Position numbers and translations under genes: made by a program
Notes under the pieces: generated by a model
Told to the model about the DNA's origin: nothing
Database searches by the model: none
What the model saw: the letters and a program-made list of their open reading frames with translations, nothing else
Shown here: positions 43,071-54,770 of the stretch, piece after piece
How positions within the stretch are numbered: position 1 is the first letter of the stretch
How the letters are laid out: each line of letters begins with the position of its first letter
Assembly: GCF_027595985.1 (NCBI RefSeq)
Contig: NC_073303.1
Coordinates: 368,569,386 to 368,633,385 of the forward strand
DNA: 64,000 bases
Source: Sorex araneus
Taxonomy: Eukaryota; Chordata; Mammalia; Eulipotyphla; Soricidae
Direction: 5' to 3'

Positions 43071-45316
43071 CACCTCTCATCGTTCTTTACATTGAGGGGA
43101 AGGAGTTGGGAAACTAATGTTTTATACTTTAAAAAAATTCAAATCACGGAGTTTTCGTGAAACATCTGTACAGGACCCTAATCAGCCCTCCTTCCATGCT
43201 TTCATTTCCCAGAGAGGTAGATGCTAAAGAAAATGAATATGTAAATCTACCAATGAAATCAAAACCCAAACAATAGCTGAGAGAGGGTATTCCTCCACCC
43301 TGAAAAAACATCAGAGCCTGGGAGCGATGTCAAAGTGCGATGTCTCCCTTTCGCTGCAGAATTCCAAGCCGCCTAGTACCTCTGGGGGCCTCGGTGCACT
43401 CACGTACAAAATGAAGCCTCCAGAGGGTGCCTTCAGCTCCAGCTTTCTGTGCTTTCAGATGTGATTTTTTTTTTTTCCATCGATGTGCCACTTGTGAGTG
43501 CTGGCCAATTGTGTCACTGGATTGGATGAGCTGTTAGTGTCAGGGGTAAATGCCAGAAGAAGCTGGAGCAATGGTATGCAAAATAACATGAAAACATCAT
43601 AAAGTCTGTAAAAATTCTATCTGGCAGGCTGAGACATCACACACACACGCACGCACACACGCACGCACTCATCAACAAACAGATGCATATTAGTAATGCA
43701 GGCAGAACCCACTGAATGTTTCTACATCAGTAAAACTCACACGCAAAAGTTTGATTTAGGTGGCTGTTAACTTAAATTGTAAAGTCAAGAACCTATCATA
43801 GACCAATTTAATTTTGCACTGCTTTGTCGCAGCTCTCGCTCGGGATTGTCTTTAAGTTCAAGTTACTTGGACATTTTTACTCTATAGCTTTGCACTAAAA
43901 AACAGAGGTTGATGTATGGTGACACACTTAGTGTCTACATATAATGTAATACACACTACACCGCAGAAATGGTCAAATCATCTGCACACTAACACAGCAG
44001 ATTGCATTCACAAAACTAACTTGAATGTGGCCTGGCTTAAAATGGAAAAGGTGAAATACATTAGAAATACTGAATAAAAAATGCAACATTTCTGTGAGGG
44101 TTATTTTTCCCACCAGAAGGAATAAAAATTAGGTCAGACATGCATCAGGGCAGCATGAGAAATTCTGACAAACTGACACTAACCCACCGATCTAGTTTTA
44201 CAGAATAGAAGATATTATTCAGCTAATACACCAAATTTACTAATACCAGAGAAATTCTAATCATTGGTTGTATAATGCCCAATAGCTTACACAATAAAAT
44301 AGCACTTTACCTAATTTCTAGTTTGAGCTTTCAAATACATCTCCTAGAGGCCTTATGACAAATTTGAAAGATTTGAAAAACTTGAGCTCATATATTCATA
44401 TTGAATCCTCATGCCAATAAAACAGCTTTGACTCTACTCATTTGATTGTTGGTTCCCCCACCCCCACCCCAATTAATCCCATTACTCTGATGTGTGCATT
44501 TTGTAAGGAAATTAAATTGTTTTGATCTCATAGGGCTCTTTCTAGTCTTGGCTTTTGGAACACGCTACTGCTTATCTTTCCCACCACTGTTTTCAGGGGC
44601 TCAGTGGGACAAAACCAGACCTATTTATGAATAGAGTCCTTACAACATACTGCATGCTTCATCAATTGTACAAAAGAAATTAGAAAACTGGAACGCTCAT
44701 GCCCATTTCCAAACGCACGCATTTAACACGGGCATTTTTTTCACAAGCATCTATCGACCGTGACAGATTTAAGAATATCTGAGGATTTATGGCAAACCAG
44801 TCCTCTGAAATTGGAATGTGAATTGTTGGTTTCCCTTGTTGCTTTTCTTCCTACAAAAGTACCTACAAAAGTTTCAAGACCCTTCCTCACGGGTATCAAT
44901 GATTATCCTGTTGGATTTCTCAAATGATGTAAATCTCATGGAACAGAACTTTCCAGCACGTGACCAGGGGACTAGTTACTGAAACACCCGTCCAGTTGTT
45001 AGCAGTGAACAACATTCATGACTTTTAAAATAACCCCAAACTGGAAGGATAAGATAGACGCTTCTGACGCTATCCATTTGCACATCACAGAATACAGGAG
45101 CAGAATACAGAGAAGAAGAGACGGGGTGATAAGTTAGTGGCACCAGCACGAAGTGAGTCCCAGGGCACACAGGTTGGCCTCTCGCTCCAGACCCCGGGTG
45201 CACTCCTGCCCACAAAGTCTTACTCCCAGGATTCCTCTAAAAAGATTGAGAACCTGAGGTAAATGACACATACACACACACACACACAACACCCAACCCC
45301 TTACACAAATACACAA

Positions 45317-45324
45317 TATTTACA
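45317..45324 (-). promoter_or_regulatory. RNF152: Pumilio-type site UGUAAAUA in the 3' UTR
   Basis: A second exact match, about 820 nt after the stop codon. Confidence 0.3.
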
Positions 45325-46147
45325 TTTAAGATTCTTATTTTGTGAGATGGCTTAAGAAAAATTGATATGCAGGTTTCCTGTGGGATTTAGCATTTCCCAT
45401 TATTACTCAGCATACGGCTCCCCTGTTGGGCTTTCAGTTTAATAAACACGGAGCAAGCTCTAATTACAAGGAAAGAAAAATGAAGGTACATGACAAAACA
45501 CGGCATATCGCAAACATGGGCTCACATATTTTTCTTTGGAAGGGGAAAAAAAAAAAGAGAACTATCTGTTGAACTAATTTTAATTTGGGTGCCATTTGAG
45601 AAGTAGAAAAAGCCTTAGCAATGGAATGAAGAGTTTTCAGTTTAAAAAAAAGAAAGAAGTAAAGACTCAGCACTGCCCGTCTTCCCAAAGCTTCGGGCGG
45701 ATTCTCAGATCCATCTGAGTCTGCTCCTGGCCCACAGACCAATTTTGTTCTCATCCACAGACGTCCACATCGGATGCTACTTGCAGTTCCACATCTAGGG
45801 AGAAAAACGTCGATCTGGAAATGTGATTCTGACAAGCCGTTGAGTTAGAGTCCACGGAGGAGATGAGGAGGAGGAGGAGGAGGAGGATGCATGCAATCAG
45901 TGTCGGAGCTGTAGCCGGCAACACAGCAGAGGGGTCTGTCGCCTCTGGCCGACACCTTCCCTTCTGCCCTGTGTGTGTGTGCGTGTGTGTGTCTGTGTGT
46001 CTGTGGGTAAATCAAGTGGCAGCCCACAGGCAGTGCCCGGCACCCAATGATCAGCGTTGCCCCCCCCTGTTTCTCACCGCGATCCCCTCAACCAACACCT
46101 GCTCCGCCCCTAGTTGGCACCCACAGGAGACGTCCCCGCGGCCGCCC

Positions 46148-46762
46148 TCAGCCACAGGATATCACCGTGAAGCGCTTGGAGATGCAGGACATGTTGTGGA
46201 GCACGATGCCCAGCAGGAAGACCAGCACGCAGGCCACCAGGATGACCGTGCACACGCCCGACCACGTGGAGCTCTTCACCACCCCCGCCCGGCGCTCGGG
46301 CTCCTCCTCGGCGGCCTCGGCGGGCGCCCCGCCCTGCAGGGGCTGCTGCTCGGCGGGGATGGTCACCACGGTCACCGACTTCTGCTGGCCCCCGGGCAGC
46401 AGGCGGCAGCCCAGGTCCCCGGGCAGCAGCGCGCGCTCCTTGGAGACGGGCAGGGGCAGCATGTAGCACCCGTTGCTGGGCAGTTTGATGAAGACGGGCG
46501 TGTGCTCGGACGCGTGCGGGATGGCGATGACGGCCAGGACCTCGGGGTCGTCGGGGAGCTGCGACACGGAGAAGCCGGGGGGCAGCTTGGTGATGCCCCG
46601 ACACCAGGGGCAGCGCACGTCCTTCTGGCTGGTCCTCATCTGCTGCAGGCACACCGAGCAGCACGTGTGCCGGCAGTCCAGCAGCTTGGGCCGCCGCCGC
46701 GGGCTGTAGTAGTTGAAGCAGATCTGGCATTCCAGCAGGGAATCCTGCGACACCGTCTCCAT
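46148..46762 (-). CDS. RNF152: E3 ubiquitin-protein ligase RNF152
   Basis: RNF152 is a lysosomal membrane E3 ligase. In known mammals it adds K63-linked ubiquitin to RagA, promotes GATOR1 recruitment and so dampens mTORC1. The 204-residue product opens with METVSQDSLLECQICFNYY. Residues 12-54 form a C3HC4 RING: C12, C15, C30, H32, C35, C38, C51, C54. A middle segment (about 60-150) carries 'GFSVSQLPDDPEVLAV' and 'GCYMLPLPVSKERALLPG'. A single hydrophobic span (about 169-190, 'VILVACVLVFLLGIVL') sits near the C-terminus, leaving a short tail ending RFTVISCG. I chose the ATG at 46762 because it gives the known N-terminus and has A at -3 and G at +4. As I recall it the human protein has 203 residues; the extra one here is an alanine at about 159 in 'ERRAGVV'. 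The CDS is much richer in CpG than the flanking UTR. Confidence 0.97.
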   Translation of the reverse strand: METVSQDSLLECQICFNYYSPRRRPKLLDCRHTCCSVCLQQMRTSQKDVRCPWCRGITKLPPGFSVSQLPDDPEVLAVIAIPHASEHTPVFIKLPSNGCYMLPLPVSKERALLPGDLGCRLLPGGQQKSVTVVTIPAEQQPLQGGAPAEAAEEEPERRAGVVKSSTWSGVCTVILVACVLVFLLGIVLHNMSCISKRFTVISCG

Positions 46763-46894
46763 CCTGCAGGGCCCAGGGCAAGGCGCGGGGGCTCGGGCTC
46801 CACCGCTCCCGAGGGGGCCTCCTTCCGGGCTTTCCAAAGTGGGCAGGCCTGGTGGGAGCTCAGGCGCATCTACAGGCGTCCGGCCGGGTGTTTT

Positions 46895-46914
46895 CTGAAG
46901 GAGAGAAAAAAGGA
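46895..46914 (-). other. RNF152: Splice acceptor of the RNF152 coding exon
   Basis: The minus strand reads CTTTTTTCTCTCCTTCAG followed by AAAACACCC: a near-ideal polypyrimidine tract with CAG at the exon edge. The exon begins at 46894, 132 nt before the ATG. Acceptor use is inferred, not shown by transcript data. Confidence 0.75.
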
Positions 46915-48398
46915 TGCCCGAGTTAATGCTTTCAAACCAGCGGAGACACCACCATCCACCTATCTGACAGATCTGTCCCCACGGCTCTGGTCTTGGGAAA
47001 GTGTGACCACTTCCCACCCACAAATGGCCCGGTGGAGCCTGAGGCATTGCCCGTGGCGATCTGTGCTGGCCAACCCACTACACAGTGCTCCCATGTTTCA
47101 GAGCCCCTGCTCTGTGTGCGACCCGGACGCTGGCTGTCTTCTCAGACACACGGAGGAATTCTCTCTGCAGCATCTCCTAAGCGTCCCGCCCTTTTCCTGA
47201 GGTGACCTACCCTGCAATCAATGGCCAGCTGCAGGTAACTTGACAAATCAGGTCATTGGCTTACTCATCTTGAGTTAAGATCTTTCCTCACTCAGTGGGT
47301 CATTAAAATGCCACCCAAGGAACACAGGAAGACACCTGATGTCTTTCCCACCCAATCCTTTGAAGTTAGTTCTGCCCAATTCTGGCTTGAAAATGAGACA
47401 AAGCCCAAACCCAGAGCAGCACTAATCAATCACCCTTCGGGGATCCTGAGGACCCCCAGAGGCCCATAGGGTCAGGAATATTCTGATTTTGGGTGCTTTT
47501 TAGTACACTGCTATTTCGCAGCGTACCAAGAAACAGAACTACAAGCAACTAACTACTATTCATTCACTGCTCACGCTCAAGCATTAATTACATAGTGAAT
47601 GTGGTCCCGGCACGGCAGGCATCTCTTACCAGGAGAAATAAAGAACAGCGTTGGCCTCTTGGAATCAAGGGAAGCCCTTAGTTCCGTCCACCAAGCCGGT
47701 GTGAGGAAGCCTTGAGGTTTTAGCAGGGTTTCATTATACACTGTCCCCCTGGGTTTCCCACTGAATGCGCCCAAATTGTGTGTCTCAGCAGACTCTTAAA
47801 AGAACTATTCAACTCTATTGTCAAAATAATTACTAGACTTAGGGCTCCACCTACACCCTGAGGCAGGATCTAATAACACAGAGAAGTGCCTTCAGATTTC
47901 TCTTAAAACCCTTTTTTTTCTTTCTAGTTCCTTTGTGAAATTAAAAAAGCAGCCCCATGATACATGATTTGTTAAGATCAAAATTCAGAAAGTAGAAAAA
48001 AAACCTAAAGTCTAAAAAAAATCTCAACTGACAAAAGTTCCCAGTGACCATCAAATGATTTCAAAGCTGACTAGACCACAGCATAGCTAAATGAAAAAGT
48101 AAAATAATATTTAGAAAAATTATATTTAGAAATATTCAAAATGTCCATAGAATCTTTAAGACCCGACACAGCATCATTTTTCAACCAAATCAAGAACAAA
48201 TCTTACGATTTTATGTTCTGTGCAATAGGAGTCCCTTAGAATTAGATTATTTGACTCAACATCCAATTCTGTCTAAGTGAACTTTACTTTTCAAGAAGAA
48301 AATAATTGAAATTTGCAAGTAAGTAGAACTTAAATGACCACACTGCACACCCCCCCAAAAAGAATATGCGAGATTATGTTAAAAAATAGATGGGGGAG
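46897..48398. other. RNF152 intron, single-copy
   Basis: No repeat or exon recognised. 48050-48360 is AT-rich and includes one member of a diverged duplicated pair (48171-48290). Confidence 0.45.
48171..48290 (+). repeat. Diverged duplicated segment, copy A
   Basis: 'ATCATTTTTCAACCAAATC', 'TTTTATGTTC' and 'CCCTTAGAATTAGATTAT' then 'GACTCAACATCCAATTCTG' recur in the same order at 49584-49710. Roughly three of four bases match over the last 50 bp. It is either an old dispersed repeat or a duplicated noncoding element. Confidence 0.5.
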
Positions 48399-48580
48399 AG
48401 GGGTCTGGACTGGAGAGATAGTACATTGGGCAAGGCACTTATGCTTCATGTGGCAGACCTAGGTTTAATCTCTGGCACCCCATATGATCCCCTGAGCCCT
48501 GCCACAAATGATCCCTGACCTCAGAACCAGGAGTAAACCCCGAATAGAGCCACTGTGGCCCCAAAATCAAAACAAAAAGC
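48399..48580 (+). mobile_element. SOR-like SINE, old
   Basis: Head 'CTGGACTGGAGAGATAGTAC', 'CCTAGGTTTAATCTCTGGC', 'CCCCATATGATCCCCTGAGC' and a CAAAACAAAAAG tail. Confidence 0.85.
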
Positions 48581-49583
48581 TAAATAAGAGGATTCTTTTA
48601 CCACTCTGTATGTATATCAAACCTCCCCGATGTGTGTACTTTATTTGACCATTAATTGTATTTCACTAAAACTGAATTTTTTTTTAAAGAAACATGTATG
48701 AAGTGTTTGTCCTACATATGGCACCATCCTAGAGACAGTAGGGCAGAAAGATGAATCACATCCACTTCCTACTCATGCATAATTCAAAGTCAGGAAAGAA
48801 TGAACAGAAGAACATATTATCTTCCACTCTGGCTCTTCAAACCAGCACTGAATACCCTATGTCAAGCATTATGATATTTACTTTTGTTTGCTGGAAGACC
48901 TCGTCTCAGAATGGGAAAAGACAGCCTGGAGGAACTTAAACGCTGATAAATACCAGGTGGTACATGCTGTCCAGAGGCTCGGGCATCAGGGACGGCTCAG
49001 TGGAAAATCTGGATGGATTACTAAAGGATTTAAGTAGGTAAAATCAGGGGACAGATTAGGTTCAGGATAAGAAACCAGCATGAGTGAAGGAAAGGAGGGG
49101 AGAAAGGACAGGATACTCCCAACACTCGGCTCTGACAGGCTACAGGAGTGTCAGGCACTTCACTCAGAGTCCAACAGCCTTAGCTCTTAAGCTTCTGTCT
49201 TTGACACAGACGCCTTTTAAAGACCCAGAATCCCACAGGGACAGGACAGATGAGCACACCCAGGGGACGCCACAAGCCGCAGACCACAGACCTCGACCGC
49301 AGACTGCCCCGAGGGCCGGCCCAGCAGGACACAGAACAAGGCTTGGCATCTGCTTCCTCTCTGGCCAGGGAGGGATGATGGAGTTGACGGAGTTACACAG
49401 CTGAAGCGGGAATGCCAGGAGTTCATGCAGGGCCAGGTCCTGACGGGCCCGGCAGTACCGGCTGCCTCCCCAGCCGACACTCGTCCCAGGCGGGATCACC
49501 CCACACTCCTCCTCCCCCCTCAGAGCGCTGCCATCTTGAACAGCTTGGGAGGAGGGCTGCAGGCCTTCTCCTTGGCCCTGCCA
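48581..49583. other. RNF152 intron, single-copy
   Basis: No gene or repeat recognised; 49220-49580 is GC-richer with overlapping spurious frames on both strands. Confidence 0.45.
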
Positions 49584-49710
49584 CATCATCATTTTTCAAC
49601 AAAACCAATGTGCACTTTTATTCACAAATTTATGTTCCAAGTAATGCTCACTTAATTGGTGTTGAGCTCCCTTAAAATTAAATTATACGACTCAATTTCC
49701 AATGCTCTCC
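49584..49710 (+). repeat. Diverged duplicated segment, copy B
   Basis: 'ATCATTTTTCAACAAAACC', 'TTTATGTTCC' and 'CCCTTAAAATTAAATTAT' then 'GACTCAATTTCCAATGCTC' parallel copy A at 48171-48290. Confidence 0.5.
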
Positions 49711-49789
49711 AAGTGAGTCCTGGGCTGTATAGCACGGGCAGAACTCCAAGGCAGGAAGGAACAGCAGCTCCTATTTTGGGATCGGTCAA

Positions 49790-50500
49790 TTCAAGTGCTC
49801 TTGACTCCAGCCCCCTCTGATTGATATTCAGATTTGATCTATATTAAGCCAACCTGCATTCCTGTTTATTTTCTGAAGCCTAATTAGTAATGATGATGAT
49901 TAGTTAGGTAAAGAGAAGAAAATTTATGAGGCTCTGGACCGAAGCGAATGATGAATCATTCCTTCTCCCTTTCATCATAAACTCGAAAGATGTTGAGTCA
50001 ACCACAGAAGAAAGAAAGGGAATAGGAACAAGGTTTATGGAGAAGAGAAGCTCGGAATTCCGGGCCTAGGGAATGTGACACAAATACACAGTCACTTGGC
50101 GAGTGCTTTAGGACTTGCCAGGATGTCTGGCCTTGCTTGCATTCCTTACAGCAGTGAGATCTGAAGCGAAGATAAAATATTCATTAACTCTAAAAGGGAA
50201 GAGGACTTTGGCAGAATGCATAAGAGCAAGTATATACGGAAATATCCTGGAACAATTTTTTTAAATGTCACTACAATTTACTTTGAAAGAACTTACAGCA
50301 GCGATCAAAGAGAAAAGCACTATATAAAAAAAAGGAAGAGCCGTGAACGGAGGGCGTTCTTAAAGCAATTATGACATATAAGATAGAATTTATTTTCACA
50401 CATCTCTTCATAAAATGGCACTTAGATCCATAAATATTATCAACTGCTCAACACAGAGATAAAAGGCCTTGAGTCATCACTGAACTTGATATTTATGCAT
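49790..50500. promoter_or_regulatory. Candidate conserved noncoding block
   Basis: Repeat-free AT-rich intronic DNA with homeodomain-type words ('GCCTAATTAGTAATGATG', 'ATGATTAGTTAGG', 'AAAGCAATTATGAC') and 'GATGAATCATTCC' (AP-1-like). Unverified. Confidence 0.27.
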
Positions 50501-53500
50501 ACTTTGGTTTTTAAAGACCTGAAAAGGAGACGAAGATTTGTGTTTATGGGGGAAAATGTGTTGTGGGGAAAATGTCATAAACCAAAGTGGTGCGCATGTC
50601 GGGGTTGGTTGGGGGACACTGGAGATTTGGTACTTTACAACAGCCACATTTTTTCCCACATTAACAAGCTTTCTTTTCAAAAAAAAAAAAAAAAGAAGTT
50701 GCAAACACCTTTATAAAAGGAGCGGATGGCAGGGCACACTCCTATAAATTTAGCTGGAGCAAATGGTCTCCAAGACTGTTTATACTCCAAGACTCCTCAG
50801 ATGCACCTAAAAATTCAGGAATATGTGGATTAAATAAATAAATTGGAATAAATAAAACTCCAGATTTTAATTTTTTTGAAAAATAATTTTCCTCTGTTGA
50901 GACTCTTTCTGTATTGTGATTCAGATTTATGATGGTTGCGTAAGTAAGAAAACCTCCCCTTGGAACAACAGAAGACCCTACATTCAATGGTTGTGTTGAG
51001 AAAAATTTCAAAGAAAGAGACCAAACTCCACCTTATTCATACTGCTTTCTTAGCCTATTGAAATAATGTCTTTCTGATGCAGGCCATTAACTCAGTTCTT
51101 CAAGAAATTGTACACAGTTGAAATGGGAGCAAACAAAATAATTACGATTCCATTTAATTTGGGAGTGCAGTTGGCAACACCACTTGGTTCTACTGAATCT
51201 TACCAAGTACTCTGAAAAGTGGCAAGAATTGGACTAGACTGGTGTGGTGGTGAGAGACTTCAGGACCTTTGGTAATTGAGAACAATTCTTTTAGGACACA
51301 AGAAGAATGTCTAACACAAGCAGAGTTCAATTGGTATGATTACTATCTTTGTTTTAATAAAAAAGGGCAGCAGACTCCAGGGCCTTGAAAAATCTCAAAT
51401 GAGAATTTCTTTGGCCTGAGTGCTACGATTTGGGCTGCTTCCTCCATTGCTGCATCCTGTTTGCTGCTTCGGAAAATGAGAAGAATCCAGCCTGTGGGGA
51501 TGTCACTCATCAGTCCCTGCACCATTGTGAGTGGGGCAGGGGGCAGTGACAGATAGTCCTAGAAGCAAGCAAGGTAGGACAGGGATTGTCTTTGTTAACA
51601 GGAAGAGAGCAGCAGATCAGCCAGATGCCAAGGTCAGACGAGGTCAGCCCAGGGACAAGGATGCTCAAGGACTGGCCCTGCCGGCCCTGACCGTTGGAAC
51701 AACAAAACTCTGGCCTCCGGAAAATGCATTTACTTTAGGAGCATTTCACTGTAGACAAATTAGGAAGAAGATGAATGAATCTGGCCCAACCCTGGTTTGG
51801 TGGCACATAAATAAAAATCAAAGTACCTTAGAATCAAGAAATTTTTAGGAAATAAAGTCAAATTCTAGTCTAGTCAGGAGTGATTGTTTTTTGTTGGTTT
51901 TACTACCAGAAAACTGCTACTATAAGGTCTTCAGAGATAAAGATTTGGGCTCTAAACCTGCCCCTATGCAGATTCCCTCACTCACACCAAATCACCTGTC
52001 CGTGGGTTGTCGTTTCCTCACCTGCCAAGAAATGGAACCAACGGTTCCTAAAACACCTTCTAGTAAAAATCACTGCACGTACTTGCTCACTACACAGCTG
52101 GGCTTCCAAGGCATGCGAGGCTGTCAGGCTTTTGTTCCGTGCTTGTAATACCCGACGGATAACTGATAAATAGCACCTGCTAATGATCTTGCAAGATAGA
52201 AGCTTTATGGGAGACAACGGGCATCTTCAACAAACGAGAGGCAACTGACTCGAGATATGTCTTCTTTATGCCTCCAGTGTCGTGAAAGAATCTAAATAGT
52301 AGCTCCGTCCTATTGGAAACAGCCACATCTTCCATTTTAAACAAGCACAAGAATAACTCTCTGCATCAACAATCTCAAGTCAAGAAGAATATCCCTATGA
52401 TCCAAAGTCGCTCAAGCAAAGGTGGTCCCAACCGCCCCCTCCCTTGAAAAGAAGCCCACACATCTGTCGAAGTCGAAGAGGCCAAGGTTAACGCATTAAT
52501 CAGTCACAGCTTCCCCTTCACTCGTTCTGATCACCCAGGTAGGGTGAGGAAGAAGTTATGGATGGTCATAAAATCAGAGAAGAGACATAAAGGCCTGTCA
52601 GGGGAATCCCCAGGCTCCCCAGAGAGAGGAGATGATAAAAGATACTATCAGACAGGCAGGCAGAGTGAGGGAAAATGATCAATTACCGCAACTCTTAGAA
52701 TTCTGAGTAGAGTTGAAGAAACGGATGGGTCAGGTGCCTAAGTAAAGCCAAACAAATGGAAAACAAAAAGTCCAGTCTGACCAATAGTTGGATGTTTACT
52801 CAGGCAAAACACACAGAGGTAGGTACACCAGTATATTTACTGGAACCACTGGGGGCCGAGCATTCCCCAAGGCACAGGAAACACCAGTGTGTGCTCAAGA
52901 GGCTGGAGCGTGGAGCTGAAGGTAGAAGAACAGGGAAGGGGCAGACTCCAGAGACAGAGACTCTTGAAGCGATCAGAGACATTCAGCTGATCTTGCACAG
53001 AACCCTCTCAGAACCCGTGAGCAAAGAACTCTGGCCGCCGATTAGAGGCAGAACGGATATTGGAACTTGAACAGCCAGGGTGTTACCCCACTGTTCTTTT
53101 TACTGCAGGAACGCCGGATGACAAGACATTGGAAGGAAGGACACTGAAATTGCCTTTATCTGATTAAGCATCACATATTACCCGGCGTCTTTATCCCGGA
53201 CAGAGAGGCAGGCTCTGAGCCCAGGAGGCCCAAGTAATATCTCAAGGTTGACTCCGGAGAGAGCCCAGGGCCAGAGAAGCACATTGTGGGGGAGGGGAGA
53301 ATGACTGTCATGGTTTGGGGGCTAGGAATTATACCTTAAACACTGAGATTTCCCCCCCACCTTGGTCTATGGTATAGCAGGGCTTGCCCCCAATAACTTC
53401 CTGTGTGAATGTATACTCCTAATATACATGGCATCAAAGTTCTAATTTCTAATCAACTGACATTGAAAGAAATGACCTTCTTTGATGATCTACTTGATAT

Positions 53501-54182
53501 TACCATGAAGATAACTTTACCTCTCTTCAAACATGCCTGTTGCTCTGATATTATGTGCCTGACCTAGGTTATCTAGCGAGCTATAGAATAAAAAAGGTTT
53601 TCCTAGAGATTGGAGGGAGGGGGGGGAGGGGAGAGACATCAGCTTCAGCATTCCCTCCTCTTAATGACTATTTCTAGACAGAAGGAAAGAGACTTTGCAC
53701 AAAGAACAGTAGCAAGCAACCATCATTTGCTTTTCCCCACTCAAGACCACAAGCGAGAATACCACAAAATATCAAGACCACAAGTGAGAACCCCCCTGTA
53801 AGACCCCACACTTGCTTCACAGGTAGCAGTGCCAGAATCATCGGCATAAACGAGCTGATTCTGAAATTCACTATGACAGCTAAGAGGCAACTGCTCCCTG
53901 GCTGAGACTGCAGGGACATGATGATAAGGCACCCGGAACCTGTGCTTATCTGCAATGTGACAGTGGCTACCGAGTGTCGGGACAAAGATGTGGCTAAACA
54001 GATGGATCTCAGCTCTCAATAGCAGCATGATACTCAAAGGGCACGCGTCCCGAACTACCTTTCTCCCGAGGGCTGCAGAACATGTGTGTTTTAAGACAAG
54101 AGCTCTGTTTATCTGAGACACCTTTGGGGCTGAGAAGGGGAATCAGGACAGGAGAGTCTTGTCTCCATCACAAACCAAAGGG
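50501..54182. other. RNF152 intron, single-copy
   Basis: I recognise no repeat family, exon or array across this stretch apart from an A16 run near 50680 and short G-runs near 53620. All reading frames are short and unrelated to known families. Its freedom from SINEs over about 3.6 kb is notable in this window. Confidence 0.4.
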
Positions 54183-54330
54183 ACCAGGGTCCGGAGCAAT
54201 AGTACAGTGGGTGGGGCATCTGCCTTGCCTGCGGCCAAGCTCCAGCCTTCCATATGGTCCTCCGAGCCCGCCAGGAGTAAGCATTGCTGAGCATGCCCCC
54301 AAACAACAACAAGTAATAATAAAAACAAGA
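54183..54330 (+). mobile_element. SOR-like SINE, old, internally deleted
   Basis: Head 'GGTCCGGAGCAATAGTACAG', the B-box region lost ('GCCAAGCTCCAGCC'), then 'ATATGGTCCTCCGAGCC' and an AACAACAACAAG tail. Confidence 0.85.
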
Positions 54331-54384
54331 AAATCAAATTGTTAAGACTCATCTACTTTTATGCTGTTTAAAATATATATACAT

Positions 54385-54770
54385 AATCTCTTCATTCTCG
54401 GCAATGGAAAATCTCTTCATTCTCGGCAATGGAAAACAAATTATCAAATGCTTTCTTTTCAGCAGATCGACTTTAGGGGGGAGAAACTCCAAATCAATAA
54501 TAGTGACTTTTTTGTTGAACTATTGAATGTAATCAAAGTAAAGTGAAAGTAAAGTGAAATTTACCAGTTACACATGCGGGGTGGGGGGCTGGGGAAGTGG
54601 GGGGAAGGGGAGAGGTATACTGTGATTCTTGGTGGTGGAATATGTGCACTGGTGAAGGGATGGGTGTCGAGCATTGTATTACTGAGACTTAAACCTGAAA
54701 TAAAGCCTTGTAACTTTCCACATGGTGATACAATAAAAGAATAAATTAATAAATTAAAATAAATAAATAA
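54385..54770 (+). mobile_element. 3' part of an uncharacterised retroposon (same family as 55610-56386)
   Basis: 'CTTCATTCTCGGCAATGG' occurs twice in tandem. 'ACAAATTATCAAATGC', 'GGTATACTGTGATTCTTGG' and 'AAGCCTTGTAACTTTCCAC' follow, then an AATAAA-rich end. The order equals that of the 55610-56386 element read on its own strand. The end resembles the L1 3' UTRs at 13100 and 63900. Confidence 0.75.

Larger units (their letters stand above)
38530..46894 (-). other. RNF152: RNF152 terminal exon with about 7.6-kb 3' UTR
   Basis: The exon starts after a strong splice acceptor and contains 132 nt of 5' UTR, the whole coding sequence (46148-46762) and a long 3' UTR. The UTR is AT-rich and single-copy except for two SINEs (39565-39722 and 40012-40190) and a TA run at about 42450-42478. 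A single-exon coding region with a multi-kilobase 3' UTR fits what I recall of mammalian RNF152. The 3' limit is inferred from an ATTAAA signal and the GU-rich sequence after it; an alternative end is possible. Confidence 0.7.

Noticed and set aside
46110..46781. 223-codon minus-strand frame overlapping RNF152 in another frame
   Set aside because: It is a shadow of the real CDS; alanine/proline/glycine-rich with no known pattern, while the RING-containing frame is unmistakable.
45863..47200. 445-codon open frame on the plus strand, antisense to RNF152
   Set aside because: It exists because the opposite strand is the GC-rich RNF152 coding exon with few complementary stops. Its translation is low-complexity and shows no domain, and it starts inside the UTR microsatellite.
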